Shown here in pieces: positions 21,312 to 30,204 of a stretch of 64,000 bases of DNA (positions are counted from its first letter, which is position 1; each line of letters opens with the position of its first letter). The translations under genes were made by a program, and so were the position numbers. The notes beneath the pieces are model-generated. The model was not told where the DNA came from. It ran no database searches and saw nothing but the letters and a program-made list of their open reading frames with translations. The stretch comes from Thermomonas haemolytica. GTDB lineage: Bacteria > Pseudomonadota > Gammaproteobacteria > Xanthomonadales > Xanthomonadaceae. The DNA lies in contig NZ_SMAP01000005.1 in assembly GCF_004346265.1 (NCBI RefSeq), positions 120,815-184,814 of the forward strand, in the 5' to 3' direction.

Positions 21312-22710
21312 GGTGCTGCGCATCGCCGACCTGGCCGGGCGCCGGGTCGCACTGTGGGGCTGGGGCCACGAAGGCCGCGCCGCCTACCACACGCTGCGCG
21401 CGCGCCTGCCCGCGCAGACGCTGACCCTGTTCTGCGACCCGGCCGAGGCCGCGCAGGCCGCGGCCCTGAATGATCCGCGGCTGGCGGTCGAGACCGAGGC
21501 CAGCGCCGCGCGCCTGGCCGCGTTCGAGGTGGTGGTGAAGTCGCCCGGGATCAGCCCGTACCGGCCCGAGGCCGCGTTCGCCGCGGCGCAGGGCACCCGC
21601 TTCCTCGGCGGCACCGCGCTGTGGTTCGCCGAGCATGCCGACGACGGCACCCTGGCGCGTACGCTCTGCGTCACCGGCACCAAGGGCAAGAGCACCACCA
21701 GCGCGCTGCTGGCGCATCTGCTGCGCGCCGCCGGACTGCGCACCGCGCTGGCCGGCAACATCGGCCTGCCGCTGCTGGAGCTGCTGGACGCGCAGGCCGA
21801 AGCCTGGGCGATCGAGCTGTCCAGCTACCAGACGGGCGACGTGGCCGCCTCCGGCGCGCGCCCGCAAATCGCCATCGTCACCAACCTGCACCCCGAGCAC
21901 CTGGACTGGCACGGCGGGCAGGAACGCTACATCGCCGACAAGCTCGCGCTGGTGACCCAGGCGCGCCCGCACATTGCCGTGCTCAACGCCGCCGACCCGC
22001 GGCTGGCCACGTTGACGCTGCCCGATAGCGAGATCCGCTGGTACGGCGATGCGCGCGGCTGGCATCTGCGCGGGGATGCGCTCTACCGCGGCGATGAGCA
22101 CGTGATGGACACCGCGCGTCTGCCGCTGCCGGGCTGCCACAACCGCAGCAATCTGTGCGCGGTGCTCACCGCGCTGGAGGCGTTCGGGCTGGACGCGGCG
22201 GCGCTGGCGCCGCGGGCGGCCACGTTCCAGCCGCTGCCGCATCGCCTGCAACCGCTGGGCGAGCGCGACGGGGTGCTGTACGTCAACGATTCGATCAGCA
22301 CCACCCCGATGGCCACGCTGGCCGCGCTGGAGGTGTATGCCGACCGCCCGGTAGCGGTGCTGGTCGGCGGCCATGACCGCGGCCTGCCGTGGGAGGAATT
22401 CGCCGCGGCGATGCGCGTGCGCGCGCCGCGTGCGGTGGTGACCATGGGCCAGAACGGTCCGCGCATCCACGCCCTGCTGGCGCCGGTGGCCGCGCAGGCC
22501 GGCTTCACGCTCGGCGCAGCATCCGATCTGGCCGATGCGGTGGCGCAGGCGCGCGCGGCGCTGCCGGCGGGTGGGGTGGTATTGCTCTCACCGGGCGCGC
22601 CCAGCTTCGGGGCGTACCCTAACTACGTGGCGCGCGGCCGCCACTTCGCGCAGCTGGCGGGGTTCGACCCCGATGCGATCACTGGCATCCGCGGCATGGG
22701 GATCGCGTAA
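21292..22710 (+). CDS. murD2: UDP-N-acetylmuramoyl-L-alanine--L-glutamate ligase MurD2
   Basis: A 472-residue Mur ligase starting at a GTG 20 bases inside murL. It has an N-terminal UDP-binding Rossmann segment ([15 protein letters not shown]), the ATP loop [15 protein letters not shown] (~residue 125), [10 protein letters not shown], the [11 protein letters not shown] motif, and the C-terminal [15 protein letters not shown] plus [10 protein letters not shown]. Ordinary MurD adds D-Glu. This variant, paired with MurL, is described as adding L-Glu to UDP-MurNAc-L-Ala; NDSIST in place of MurD's NDSKAT is consistent with the variant group. Acts in the cytoplasmic stage of peptidoglycan synthesis. 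A canonical murD is expected elsewhere or may be absent. Confidence 0.92.
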
Positions 22711-22818
22711 GCCCGCGTCCCTTACGTGCGCTGCCACGGGACGGCGGGCGCGGGTTCACGCCACCTGAATGCGGTTTGCGTAGCGTAGGCGGGTCATTCC
22801 TCCCCCGGAGCCTCTGCC

Positions 22819-23601
22819 ATGCGCCGTTTCCTGCTCGCCCTCGGATTGTTGTTCGCCGCCGCCCCCGCGTTTGCCGCCATGCAGGCCAAGCCGGTGGAAT
22901 GGACGCAGGGCAACGACCGTTTTAGCGGCTACGTGGTGTACGACGATGCCAGCCATGCGCTGCGCCCGGGCCTGCTGATGGTGCCGGACTGGTACGGGGT
23001 CACCCCGGCCGCGCTGGACAAGGCCAAGCAGCAGGCCGGCAGCGACTACGTGGTGTTCGTGGTGGACATGTACGGCAAGGGCGTGCGCCCGGCGGATGAC
23101 AAGCAGGCGCTGGCGCAGGTGCAGACGCTGTACCCGAAGCCGGAGCTGATGCGGGCGCGCATGCTGGCCGCGTTGGAGGCGTTCAAGGCGCAGGCCGGCA
23201 AGGTGCCGCTGGATTCCACCCGGATCGGCGCCTTCGGCTTCTGCTTCGGTGGATCTTCGGTGCTGGAGCTGGCGCGCAGCGGCGCCCAGCTGGCCGGGAT
23301 CGTGACCTTCCACGGCGGCCTGAAGACCGCATCTCCGGCGGCGCCGGGATCGGTGAAGACCCCGCTGCTGGTGCTCAACGGCGCGGCGGATGAAAGCCAG
23401 AAGGCCGCGATCGTCCCGTTCGAGGAGGAGATGGACCGCGCCGGCGCCGACTGGCAGTTCGTCAACTTCAGCGGCGCGGTGCACTGCTTCGCGCTGGAAA
23501 CCGCCGACAAGCCCGGCTGCAAGTACGACCCGCGCGCGGCGCGGCGCGCCTACGCGATGATGCATGCCTTCTTCGCCGGGCGTTTCGCGCTGCGCGAGTA
23601 A
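22819..23601 (+). CDS. Secreted dienelactone-hydrolase-family protein
   Basis: A 260-residue alpha/beta hydrolase with a signal peptide (LLALGLLFAAAPAFA, cleavage ~residue 20). The nucleophile elbow is GFCFGGSSVLEL, with Cys at the usual dienelactone-hydrolase position. The acid is likely Asp in NGAADESQ and the His lies in SGAVHCFALE. Dienelactone hydrolases open lactone rings in chlorocatechol breakdown, but most members have unknown substrates and no catechol genes are nearby. The signal peptide indicates periplasmic location. It is convergent with ispB. Confidence 0.87.
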   Translation: MRRFLLALGLLFAAAPAFAAMQAKPVEWTQGNDRFSGYVVYDDASHALRPGLLMVPDWYGVTPAALDKAKQQAGSDYVVFVVDMYGKGVRPADDKQALAQVQTLYPKPELMRARMLAALEAFKAQAGKVPLDSTRIGAFGFCFGGSSVLELARSGAQLAGIVTFHGGLKTASPAAPGSVKTPLLVLNGAADESQKAAIVPFEEEMDRAGADWQFVNFSGAVHCFALETADKPGCKYDPRAARRAYAMMHAFFAGRFALRE

Positions 23602-23639
23602 GCGCGGGCAATCCGGCACGCGGCGTGGGATGCCCGCGC
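23602..23639. terminator. Stem-loop between dienelactone hydrolase and ispB
   Basis: GCGCGGGCA (23602-23610) pairs with TGCCCGCGC (23631-23639), nine perfect pairs, and partial pairing of ATCC with GGGA extends the stem inwards. It lies between two convergent genes, so it may terminate both. No T-run follows. Confidence 0.5.
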
Positions 23640-23658
23640 CGCCCCGGCCCGTGTGATG

Positions 23659-24657
23659 TCAGTGGTCGCGGCTGACCGCGTAGCGCGCCAGCCCGCGCAG
23701 CGCCTCGGTGTAGGCATTGTCCGGCAGCGCGGCGAGCGCGTCTTCCGCGGCGCGCGCATGCTCCAGCGCGCGGGCGCGGCTGTAGTCCAGGCTGCCGGCG
23801 CGCGCGATCGCCGCCTGCACCACCGGCATGCCGTCGAGGTCGCCCTGCTCGACGATCCGCCGCAGCTGCGCGCGGGTGGCGGCATCCACCTGCTGCATCG
23901 CGTGGATCAGCGGCAGGGTCATCTTGCCCTCGGCCAGGTCATCGCCCAGGTTCTTGCCCATCGTCGCCGCATCGGAGGCGTAGTCCAGCACGTCGTCGGC
24001 GATCTGGAAGGCATAGCCCAGGGCCAGGCCGTAGTCGCGCAGCGCCCGCCGGGTGGCAGCGTCCGCACCGGCCAGCAGCGCGCCCAGCTCGGTCGCGGCG
24101 GCGAACAGGATCGCGGTCTTGCGTTCGATCACGCGCAGGTAGGCGGCCTCATCGGTGTCCGGGTTGCGCACGTGCAGCAGCTGCAGCACTTCGCCTTCGG
24201 CAATCGTGTTGGTGGTATCGGCGAGAAGCTTCTGCACGTCCATCCGCTCCAGCTCCACCATCAGCTGGAAGCTGCGCGAGTACAGGAAATCCCCCACCAG
24301 CACCGAGGCCGCATTGCCCCACACCGCATTCGCGGTCCTGCGCCCGCGGCGCAGGTCGGATTCGTCCACCACGTCGTCGTGCAGCAGGGTCGAGGTATGG
24401 ATGAACTCCACCACCGCCGCCAGCTGGTGCGCATCCGCGCCACGGTGGCCCAGGGCGCCGGCCGCCAGCAGCAGCAGCATCGGCCGCAGCCGCTTGCCGC
24501 CGGCACCGATGATGTACTCCGCGATCTGGTTCACCAGCACCACGTCCGAGGCCAGCCGGTGGCGGATCAGGGCGTCCATCGCGGCCATGTCGGGTGCGGC
24601 CAGGGACTGGATCGCCTTCAGGTCGGGCGCGGCGTGGTCGTGGGCGGATGCGGTCAT
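23659..24657 (-). CDS. ispB: Octaprenyl-type polyprenyl diphosphate synthase
   Basis: A 332-residue trans-prenyltransferase making the long side chain of ubiquinone from IPP and FPP. The first Asp-rich motif is in LLHDDVVDESDLRRG (~residue 85) and the second in FQIADDVLDY (~residue 213). The GKRLRPML segment binds IPP. The residue pattern before the first motif (VEFIHTSTLL) fits long-chain enzymes; exact chain length is not determinable by eye. The ATG at 24657 matches family length. It is divergent from ssb, with 138 bases between. Confidence 0.94.
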   Translation of the reverse strand: MTASAHDHAAPDLKAIQSLAAPDMAAMDALIRHRLASDVVLVNQIAEYIIGAGGKRLRPMLLLLAAGALGHRGADAHQLAAVVEFIHTSTLLHDDVVDESDLRRGRRTANAVWGNAASVLVGDFLYSRSFQLMVELERMDVQKLLADTTNTIAEGEVLQLLHVRNPDTDEAAYLRVIERKTAILFAAATELGALLAGADAATRRALRDYGLALGYAFQIADDVLDYASDAATMGKNLGDDLAEGKMTLPLIHAMQQVDAATRAQLRRIVEQGDLDGMPVVQAAIARAGSLDYSRARALEHARAAEDALAALPDNAYTEALRGLARYAVSRDH

Positions 24658-24743
24658 GGGCCGGGATCTGCGGGGAGTCCGGAAGTATAAGCGCTGGGGT
24701 GTTTTCCGACCCCGCGGCGCGGGCTGCACCGGCGGTCGCCAGC

Positions 24744-24749
24744 TATACT
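24744..24749 (+). promoter_or_regulatory. Candidate -10 box for ssb
   Basis: TATACT at 24744-24749 lies 47 bases before the ssb start in an otherwise GC-rich intergenic region. The downstream discriminator is GCGCTGG. No strong -35 hexamer is seen. LexA-type boxes, often found before ssb, were not evident. Confidence 0.45.
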
Positions 24750-24795
24750 GCGCTGGCATCGTCCACCACGGGCGAAACGAGATGAGAGGCAATCC

Positions 24796-25341
24796 ATGGC
24801 ACGCGGCGTAAATAAGGTCATCCTGGTCGGCAACCTCGGCAACGACCCGGACGTGAAGTACACCCAGGGCGGAATGGCGATCACCACCTTGAGCGTGGCG
24901 ACCACCAGCGTGCGCAAGGACCGCGACGGCAACCCGCAGGAAAAGACCGAGTGGCACCGCGTGAAGCTGTTCGGCAAGCTCGGCGAGATCGCCGGCGAGT
25001 ACCTGAAGAAGGGCCGCCAGGTCTACATCGAGGGCCGCCTGGAATACGGCTCCTACGAGAAGGACGGGGTGAAGCACTACACCACCGACATCGTGGCCGA
25101 CGAGATGCAGATGATCGGCGGCGGCGACGGCCAGCGCGGCGGCGGCGAGGGTGGCGGTGGCTACCAGTCCCGCAGTGGCGGCGAAGGCGGCTACTCGCGC
25201 GGCGGTGGCAGCGGTGGCGGCTATGGCGGCGGCGACCGCCCGCAGCGCAGCGCCCCGGCCCCGCGCCGCGAGCAGGCGCCTGCGCCTGCCGCGCCTGCCG
25301 CGTTCGACGACGTGCCGTTCGACGACGACATCCCGTTCTGA
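24796..25341 (+). CDS. ssb: Single-stranded DNA-binding protein
   Basis: A 181-residue SSB. The OB-fold covers about residues 1-112, opening [22 protein letters not shown] and containing [16 protein letters not shown] glycine-rich linker ([15 protein letters not shown] onwards) follows, and the conserved acidic tip DDDIPF at the C-terminus recruits partner proteins. It coats single-stranded DNA in replication and repair. The thioesterase gene follows 38 bases downstream on the same strand. Confidence 0.98.
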   Translation: MARGVNKVILVGNLGNDPDVKYTQGGMAITTLSVATTSVRKDRDGNPQEKTEWHRVKLFGKLGEIAGEYLKKGRQVYIEGRLEYGSYEKDGVKHYTTDIVADEMQMIGGGDGQRGGGEGGGGYQSRSGGEGGYSRGGGSGGGYGGGDRPQRSAPAPRREQAPAPAAPAAFDDVPFDDDIPF

Positions 25342-25379
25342 AATTCGCCTCGCCGCGCACGCGCGGCACGGAGCCCCGC

Positions 25380-25877
25380 ATGAGCGGTCGCCAGCGCCAG
25401 TTGCGCATGCGTTTCCTCGCCGAGCCGTCGGACGTGAATTTCGGCGGCAAGGTCCACGGCGGACAGGTGATGAAGTGGGTCGACCAGGCCGGCTATGCCG
25501 CCGCGGTCGGCTGGAGCGGCCAGTACAGCGTCACCGTGGCGGTGGGAGGATTCCGCTTCGTGGCGCCGATCCGGATCGGTGATCTGGTCACGGTGGAGGT
25601 CACCTTGGTGTATACCGGGACGACCTCGATGCATTTCGCGGTGGACGTGCGTGCGCGCGACCCGCGTGCGGACGAGGCCGAGGCGCGGCTGTGCACGCAT
25701 TGCGTGATCGTGTTCGTGGCGCTGGCGTCGCCGGAAGGCTCCCCGGTGCCGGTGCCGCCTTGGCGGCCGGCGACCGAGGAAGATCGGCTCATGGCCGAAT
25801 ACGCGCAGCAGGTGATGGCGCTGGCGCGCAACGCGGAGCAGGCGATCGCGCGCTACCGGCCGGACGCCGGCGGCTGA
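25380..25877 (+). CDS. Acyl-CoA thioesterase (hotdog fold, YciA/BACH type)
   Basis: A 165-residue single hotdog domain. FLAEPSDVNFGGKVHGGQVMKWVD (residues ~13-36) carries the signature HGGQVMKWVD helix of YciA/cytosolic acyl-CoA thioesterases. VGGFRFVAPIRIGDLVTVEV follows, then a C-terminal CTHCVIVFVAL strand. Such enzymes hydrolyse acyl-CoAs to free acid and CoA; chain preference is unknown. The ATG at 25380 begins right before the domain. It is downstream of ssb with a 38-base gap and likely shares its transcript. Confidence 0.88.
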   Translation: MSGRQRQLRMRFLAEPSDVNFGGKVHGGQVMKWVDQAGYAAAVGWSGQYSVTVAVGGFRFVAPIRIGDLVTVEVTLVYTGTTSMHFAVDVRARDPRADEAEARLCTHCVIVFVALASPEGSPVPVPPWRPATEEDRLMAEYAQQVMALARNAEQAIARYRPDAGG

Positions 25878-25924
25878 TTCGAGCGGATTCGCTCCGGCGC
25901 ACCGGTGCGAGCCCCGGATGCGAC

Positions 25925-25946
25925 GACGCCGCCCGCAGGCGGCGTC
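25925..25946. terminator. Short hairpin between thioesterase and NlpC/P60 genes
   Basis: GACGCCGCC (25925-25933) and GGCGGCGTC (25938-25946) form nine perfect pairs around CGCA. It is placed between convergent genes and lacks a U-tract; a terminator role is plausible but unproved. Confidence 0.45.
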
Positions 25947-25992
25947 AACGAGATTCCGTCTTCCATGCTGCGGCGGTATGCCGCGCCGGGGG

Positions 25993-26709
25993 TCAGCCCG
26001 CGGCCGGCAGCCGGCGCGCTTCCATGTACTTCTGCGCCCAATAGCCGCTGGTCAGGCTGGACACGGTGACATCGCGCCCGGTGCGCGGGGCGTGCAGGAA
26101 CTGGCCGTTGCCGATGTAGATGCCGACATGGTCGATGTGGCCGCGGCGGCCGAAGAACACCAGGTCGCCTTCGGCCAGCGCGTCGCGGCTGACGATGCGG
26201 GTGCCTTCGCTGGCCATCGCGCGCGAGACGCGCGGCAGGTCGATGCCGATGGTGCGGAACACGTAGCTGACCAGGCCGCTGCAGTCGAAACCGGCCTCCG
26301 GCGAGCTGCCGCCGTAGCGGTAGGGCGTGCCGAGCAGGGTGAAGGCGCGCTGCAGCACGCTCTTGATCAGCGAGCCGCCGTTGGCGTCGGCCGCGGCGGA
26401 GGCGCTGCCGCCGTTCTGCAGCTGATCCTGCGCCTTCTGCAGGGCCTGTAACTGCGCGGCCGGCGGCGGATTATCGGGGGTGGCGATGCTGGCGGCGGTC
26501 GGCAGGGCGGCGGCGATCGCCGACAGCGGCGCCGCCGGGGTCGCGGAGGCGGCGGGTGCGGTCGCAGCCGCTTCGTCGGCCTTGGCCGGCGGCGGGTTCA
26601 TGGCCCACGCCGGCAGGCTGGCGGCGGACAGCGCCAGCACAGCGAGGATGGCGGGGAAACGACGATGTCGGGGGGCGGTATGGCCGTGGGGCAGGTGGTC
26701 TGTCTTCAC
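25993..26709 (-). CDS. NlpC/P60 (C40) peptidoglycan peptidase, copy A
   Basis: A 238-residue secreted cell-wall peptidase. The start is a GTG at 26709; a signal segment ILAVLALSAASLPAWA follows with cleavage near residue 36. An Ala/Pro-rich linker precedes the NlpC/P60 domain (about residues 125-235). The catalytic Cys is in FDCSGLVSYVF, the His in HIDHVGIYIG, and the third polar residue in FLHAPRTG. C40 enzymes cleave gamma-D-Glu-DAP bonds in stem peptides. A second, lipoprotein-type family member is the next gene upstream on the same strand. Confidence 0.9.
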   Translation of the reverse strand: MKTDHLPHGHTAPRHRRFPAILAVLALSAASLPAWAMNPPPAKADEAAATAPAASATPAAPLSAIAAALPTAASIATPDNPPPAAQLQALQKAQDQLQNGGSASAAADANGGSLIKSVLQRAFTLLGTPYRYGGSSPEAGFDCSGLVSYVFRTIGIDLPRVSRAMASEGTRIVSRDALAEGDLVFFGRRGHIDHVGIYIGNGQFLHAPRTGRDVTVSSLTSGYWAQKYMEARRLPAAG

Positions 26710-26857
26710 GCGGTCATCACGGTGCCGGAAACGAACGGCGACTATGCCCGCCCGTGGCCGGCAAAGGGTTCAGAAAACGTTAGGGAATCCGGAGATGAAC
26801 AGGCGCATTGCCCTGTTCAGGTGGTGCCGGTTGCGAAAATGTGACGTGATTCGCTTT

Positions 26858-27424
26858 TTAGTACAGCAGCCGCCGCGCGCCGCGGTAATGGTCGCGCCAC
26901 CAAGGCCCGTCCAGATGATCCAGCCGCACCGTGCCGCCGCTGCTGGGCGCGTGCACGAACCGGCCTTCGCCCACATAGATCCCGACGTGGCTGACCTCGC
27001 CGTGGCTGCCGAAGAACACCAGGTCGCCGCCAGTCAGCTGGGAGGGCGGAATCCGCGGGCCTTCCAGCGCGGCCAACTCGCGGGTGGTGCGCGGCAGGCG
27101 CAGGTCGAGCATGTCGCGGTATACGTAGCCGACCAGCCCGCTGCAATCGAAGCCGCCTTCCGGGGTGTTGCCGCCGTAGCGGTAGGGCGTGCCGACCAGG
27201 CTGATGGCGCGGATCAGCACCGCATTGGCCTTGGCGGGGTCGGCCGGCGGCAGCACCGGCCAGGCGTGGCTGCGGTCGGCGACCGGGCGCGCGGGACGCG
27301 GCCCGGGGCCACTGCCGCAGCCGGCCAATGCCGTCGCCAGAAGCAATAGCGCAAGGCATGGCGCCAGCCGCGCGTAGCGTCGATAATGCGGCTCCGGTCG
27401 CTGGTTGCAGTCGGCTGGTTTCAT
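26858..27424 (-). CDS. NlpC/P60 (C40) peptidoglycan peptidase lipoprotein, copy B
   Basis: A 188-residue protein with a hydrophobic signal ending in the lipobox ALAGC, so probably lipid-anchored. The C40 domain has Cys in FDCSGLVGYVYR, His in EVSHVGIYVG and the third residue in FVHAPSSGG. The start is uncertain: the ATG at 27424 gives a ~20-residue polar N-region, and in-frame upstream starts are possible, but no site has a strong ribosome-binding sequence. It shares the same triad spacing as the neighbouring copy A. Divergent from slyD, 61 bases away. Confidence 0.87.
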   Translation of the reverse strand: MKPADCNQRPEPHYRRYARLAPCLALLLLATALAGCGSGPGPRPARPVADRSHAWPVLPPADPAKANAVLIRAISLVGTPYRYGGNTPEGGFDCSGLVGYVYRDMLDLRLPRTTRELAALEGPRIPPSQLTGGDLVFFGSHGEVSHVGIYVGEGRFVHAPSSGGTVRLDHLDGPWWRDHYRGARRLLY

Positions 27425-27485
27425 CCACGCGCAGTGTCGGCGCATCCGCCGGCGACCACAAGCGCCCCACCGAAAGCGAGCACCC

Positions 27486-27968
27486 ATGAAGATCGAAAAA
27501 GACCGCGTCGTCCGTTTCCACTATGCCGTGGCCGAAGCCGGCCAGGCCCCGATGGAAAGCTCGAAGGACGTCGGCGAGCCGCTGGCCATCCTGTTCGGCC
27601 ACGGCCAGATCATCCCCGGCCTGGAGAAGGCGATGGAAGGGCGCGAGGCCGGCGACAGCTTCAAGGCCGCCGTCACCGCCGCCGAGGCCTACGGCGAGCG
27701 CCGCGAGGGCCTGACCCAGCGCATCCCCAAGAAGCACTTCGGCGAGCAGAAGCTCGCGCCCGGCATGCAGGTGGTGCTGAACACCAACTTCGGCCCGCGC
27801 GCGGTCACCATCGAGAAGGTGGGCATGAGCGTGGTGGACGTCGACCTCAACCACCCGATGGCCGGCAAGGACCTGGAGTTCGACATCGAAGTGGTGGACG
27901 TGCGCGAAGCGTCCGAGGAAGAGCTGGCGCACGGCCACGTGCACGGCGAGGGCGGCCACCACCACTGA
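27486..27968 (+). CDS. slyD: FKBP-type peptidyl-prolyl isomerase, SlyD-like
   Basis: A 160-residue SlyD-type protein. The FKBP domain is interrupted by the insert-in-flap chaperone domain: GEPLAILFGHGQIIPGLEKAMEG, then YGERREGLTQRIPKKHFG and the closing DVDLNHPMAGKDLEFDIEV. It ends in a short His-rich tail (HGHVHGEGGHHH) that can bind nickel or zinc. It catalyses prolyl isomerisation and aids folding or metal delivery to hydrogenase-type clients. The ATG at 27486 is the first sensible start. A perfect 24-base palindrome follows the gene. Confidence 0.95.
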   Translation: MKIEKDRVVRFHYAVAEAGQAPMESSKDVGEPLAILFGHGQIIPGLEKAMEGREAGDSFKAAVTAAEAYGERREGLTQRIPKKHFGEQKLAPGMQVVLNTNFGPRAVTIEKVGMSVVDVDLNHPMAGKDLEFDIEVVDVREASEEELAHGHVHGEGGHHH

Positions 27969-27976
27969 CGCAGCAT

Positions 27977-28000
27977 CTGCCCCGCGCCGGCGCGGGGCAG
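27977..28000 (+). terminator. Perfect palindrome after slyD
   Basis: CTGCCCCGCGCC (27977-27988) is followed at once by its exact complement GGCGCGGGGCAG (27989-28000), giving a strong hairpin nine bases after the slyD stop. No T-run follows. It probably ends slyD transcription. Confidence 0.55.
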
Positions 28001-28013
28001 GACAGGGGGCGAC

Positions 28014-29276
28014 ATGGCGGCAGGCGCGACGGTCGATTGCCTGGTGGTGGGCGCGGGAGTTTCCGGGCTCGCCACCGCGTTGGCGCTGGTGGAGGCCGGG
28101 CGCGATGTCACCGTGATCGAGGCCGGGGCGGTCGGCAGCGGCGCCTCGCACGGCAACTGCGGCACCCTCACGCCCAGCCATGCCCCGCCATTGGCGGGGC
28201 CGGGCACGCTGGCGCGGGTGCTGCGCTGGATGTTCACCCCGGACGCTCCGTTGTACGTCAAGCCCAGCCTGTCGCCCAGCCGCCTGCGCTGGTTCCTGGG
28301 CTTCGCCCGCCGCTGCAACGCGCGCGACTATGCCGCCAGCGCGCGCGCCAAGTACGCCCTGCTGGCGGATTCGCGCCAGCGCATCGCGGACTGGATCGCA
28401 CGCCACGGCCTGGACTGCGGGTTTACCGAGGCCGGCGAGGACTACGTATTCCGCACCCGCCGCGCGCTGGACGCCGAGCTGGAGGATCTGCCCCTGCTGC
28501 GCGCGCTGGGGATCGACGTCGAGGTCTTCGACGGCGCGGCCTACGAGGCGCAGGAGCCGGCGCTGAAACCCGGCGTGGCCGGCGCCATCCGATTCCGCGG
28601 CGATGCCGCGCTGCGGCCCGACCACTACGTGTCGGAACTGGCGCGCGTGCTGCGCCTGCGCGGCGGGCACGTGTTCGAGCGTTGCCAGCTGCGCGGCCTG
28701 GCCCGCGATCGCCACGGCCTGGTGGCGGATACCAGCCGCGGCCGCATCCAGGCCCGCGACGTGGTGCTGGCCACCGGCGCCTGGGCGCCGCTGCTGGCGC
28801 GCACGGTCGGCCTGCGCTGGCTGCGCGGCGCGATCCAGCCCGGCAAGGGCTATTCGATCACCTACGCACCGCCCGCGCTGCTGCCGAAGCGGGCGCTGGT
28901 GCTGATCGAGCCCTCGGTCTGCGTCACGTCCTGGCGCGGCGGCTACCGGCTGGGCAGCACGATGGAGTTCTCCGGCTTCGACGACAGCTTGAACGAGCGC
29001 CGCCTGGGCGCGCTGGAGCGCGGCGCGACGGAGTTCCTGCGGCAGCCCACCGGGCCCGAGGTGCAGGAGAAATGGTGCGGCTGGCGGCCGATGAGCCGCG
29101 ATGACATCCCGCTGATCGGCCGCGCCCCCGGCCAGCCGGGCCTGTGGCTGAACCTCGGCCACGGCATGATGGGCGTGGGCATGAGCGCCGGCGGCGGGCA
29201 ACTGCTGGCCGACCTGATCAGCGGTCGCGCGCCGGACCTGGACCCGGCCCCGTTCGATCCCGCGCGCTTCGTCTGA
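28014..29276 (+). CDS. FAD-dependent D-amino-acid dehydrogenase (DadA-like)
   Basis: A 420-residue flavoprotein. The N-terminal dinucleotide fold is VVGAGVSGLATALALVEAG with the acidic end of strand two in VTVIEA. GSGASHGNCGTLTPSHAPPLAGPG follows, matching the DadA pattern, and the C-terminal FAD motif is GLWLNLGHGMMGVGMSAGGG. DadA oxidises D-amino acids to keto acids, passing electrons to the respiratory chain. dadX is not adjacent, so the true substrate may be another amino acid. A 246-base gap with no recognisable signal separates it from the next gene. Confidence 0.87.
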   Translation: MAAGATVDCLVVGAGVSGLATALALVEAGRDVTVIEAGAVGSGASHGNCGTLTPSHAPPLAGPGTLARVLRWMFTPDAPLYVKPSLSPSRLRWFLGFARRCNARDYAASARAKYALLADSRQRIADWIARHGLDCGFTEAGEDYVFRTRRALDAELEDLPLLRALGIDVEVFDGAAYEAQEPALKPGVAGAIRFRGDAALRPDHYVSELARVLRLRGGHVFERCQLRGLARDRHGLVADTSRGRIQARDVVLATGAWAPLLARTVGLRWLRGAIQPGKGYSITYAPPALLPKRALVLIEPSVCVTSWRGGYRLGSTMEFSGFDDSLNERRLGALERGATEFLRQPTGPEVQEKWCGWRPMSRDDIPLIGRAPGQPGLWLNLGHGMMGVGMSAGGGQLLADLISGRAPDLDPAPFDPARFV

Positions 29277-29522
29277 CGGCGCGTCCCGATCCCGTGCCCG
29301 GCATGCGGCTGGACGCACACGGTGGCGTGCGGCGCCAGTGGGCGGCTTTCCGGAGCGGCTGTATCTGCATGCCCGTCGGCAGACGCCTCCGGCCTGGCTA
29401 CTTGTCGGGAGGGCCGCACATCGTCGAAAGTGGCAGGCTTGCGCATCCCTCCACCCAGCCGGCGCATCGCGAGAGTCCGTCCGCGACCGCCCACGGCCCC
29501 TGCTTTCATTCCCCTGACCCGC

Positions 29523-30173
29523 ATGAAGATCCTGCTTGCCCGCCACGGCGAAACCCCGTGGAATGCCGAAGGCCGCTACCAGGGCCGCACCGACATCCCG
29601 CTGTCCGCGACCGGTATCGCCCAGGCGCAGGCGCTGGGCCGGCGCCTGCGCGAGGTGCCGATCGCGCGCGCGGTGGCCTCGCCGCTGGCGCGCGCGGCGG
29701 AGACGGCGCGGCTGGCCTTGGGCGAGGCGCGCGCCGGGATGCTGCAATTCGACGACGGTCTGCTGGAGATCGGCCACGGCAGTTGGGAGGGCCTGCTGAC
29801 CTCCGAGATCGCCGCGCGCGATCCCGAGCGCCTGGCGGCCTGGCGGCAGGCGCCGGAGACTGTGCAGATGCCGGGCCCCGGCGGTGAATCCTTGCAGCAG
29901 GTACTGGATCGCGCCTGGCCCGCGCTGGCGCGCGCCTGCGCGGGATTGGCAGAGGACGACGTGCTGCTGGTGGTCGCCCACGATGCCGTCAACCGGGTGC
30001 TGCTGGCGCGCATCCTGGGCATCCCGCTGGCACGGCTGTGGGGCTTCCGGCAGGCGCCGGCCACGCTCAACCTGCTCGAAGGGCCGACGCTGGAGGTGCT
30101 GGACGTGGTGCGCCTGAACGATGCCACCCACCACACCGCGCTGTTCGGCGAAGCCAAGCACCGCGCGCTGTAA
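29523..30173 (+). CDS. Histidine phosphatase-family protein
   Basis: A 216-residue phosphoglycerate-mutase-like phosphatase. LLARHGETPWNAEGRYQGRTDIPLS contains the RHG motif with the phosphorylated His (~residue 8). The acid is in LLEIGHGSWEG, and the second catalytic His is in LLVVAHDAVNRVLLARIL. Related proteins are annotated as CobC, GpmB or phosphoserine phosphatase; none can be selected here. The preceding 246 bases (29277-29522) hold no gene. It precedes folC by 31 bases and could be in its operon. Confidence 0.87.
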   Translation: MKILLARHGETPWNAEGRYQGRTDIPLSATGIAQAQALGRRLREVPIARAVASPLARAAETARLALGEARAGMLQFDDGLLEIGHGSWEGLLTSEIAARDPERLAAWRQAPETVQMPGPGGESLQQVLDRAWPALARACAGLAEDDVLLVVAHDAVNRVLLARILGIPLARLWGFRQAPATLNLLEGPTLEVLDVVRLNDATHHTALFGEAKHRAL

Positions 30174-30204
30174 TCTTCGCTCCCCTGGTTCCTGCGATCC
30201 TGCG

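Noticed and set aside
29277..29522. Possible gene in the 246-base gap before the histidine phosphatase
   Set aside because: Only shadow frames; no start with a ribosome-binding site and no recognisable sequence.
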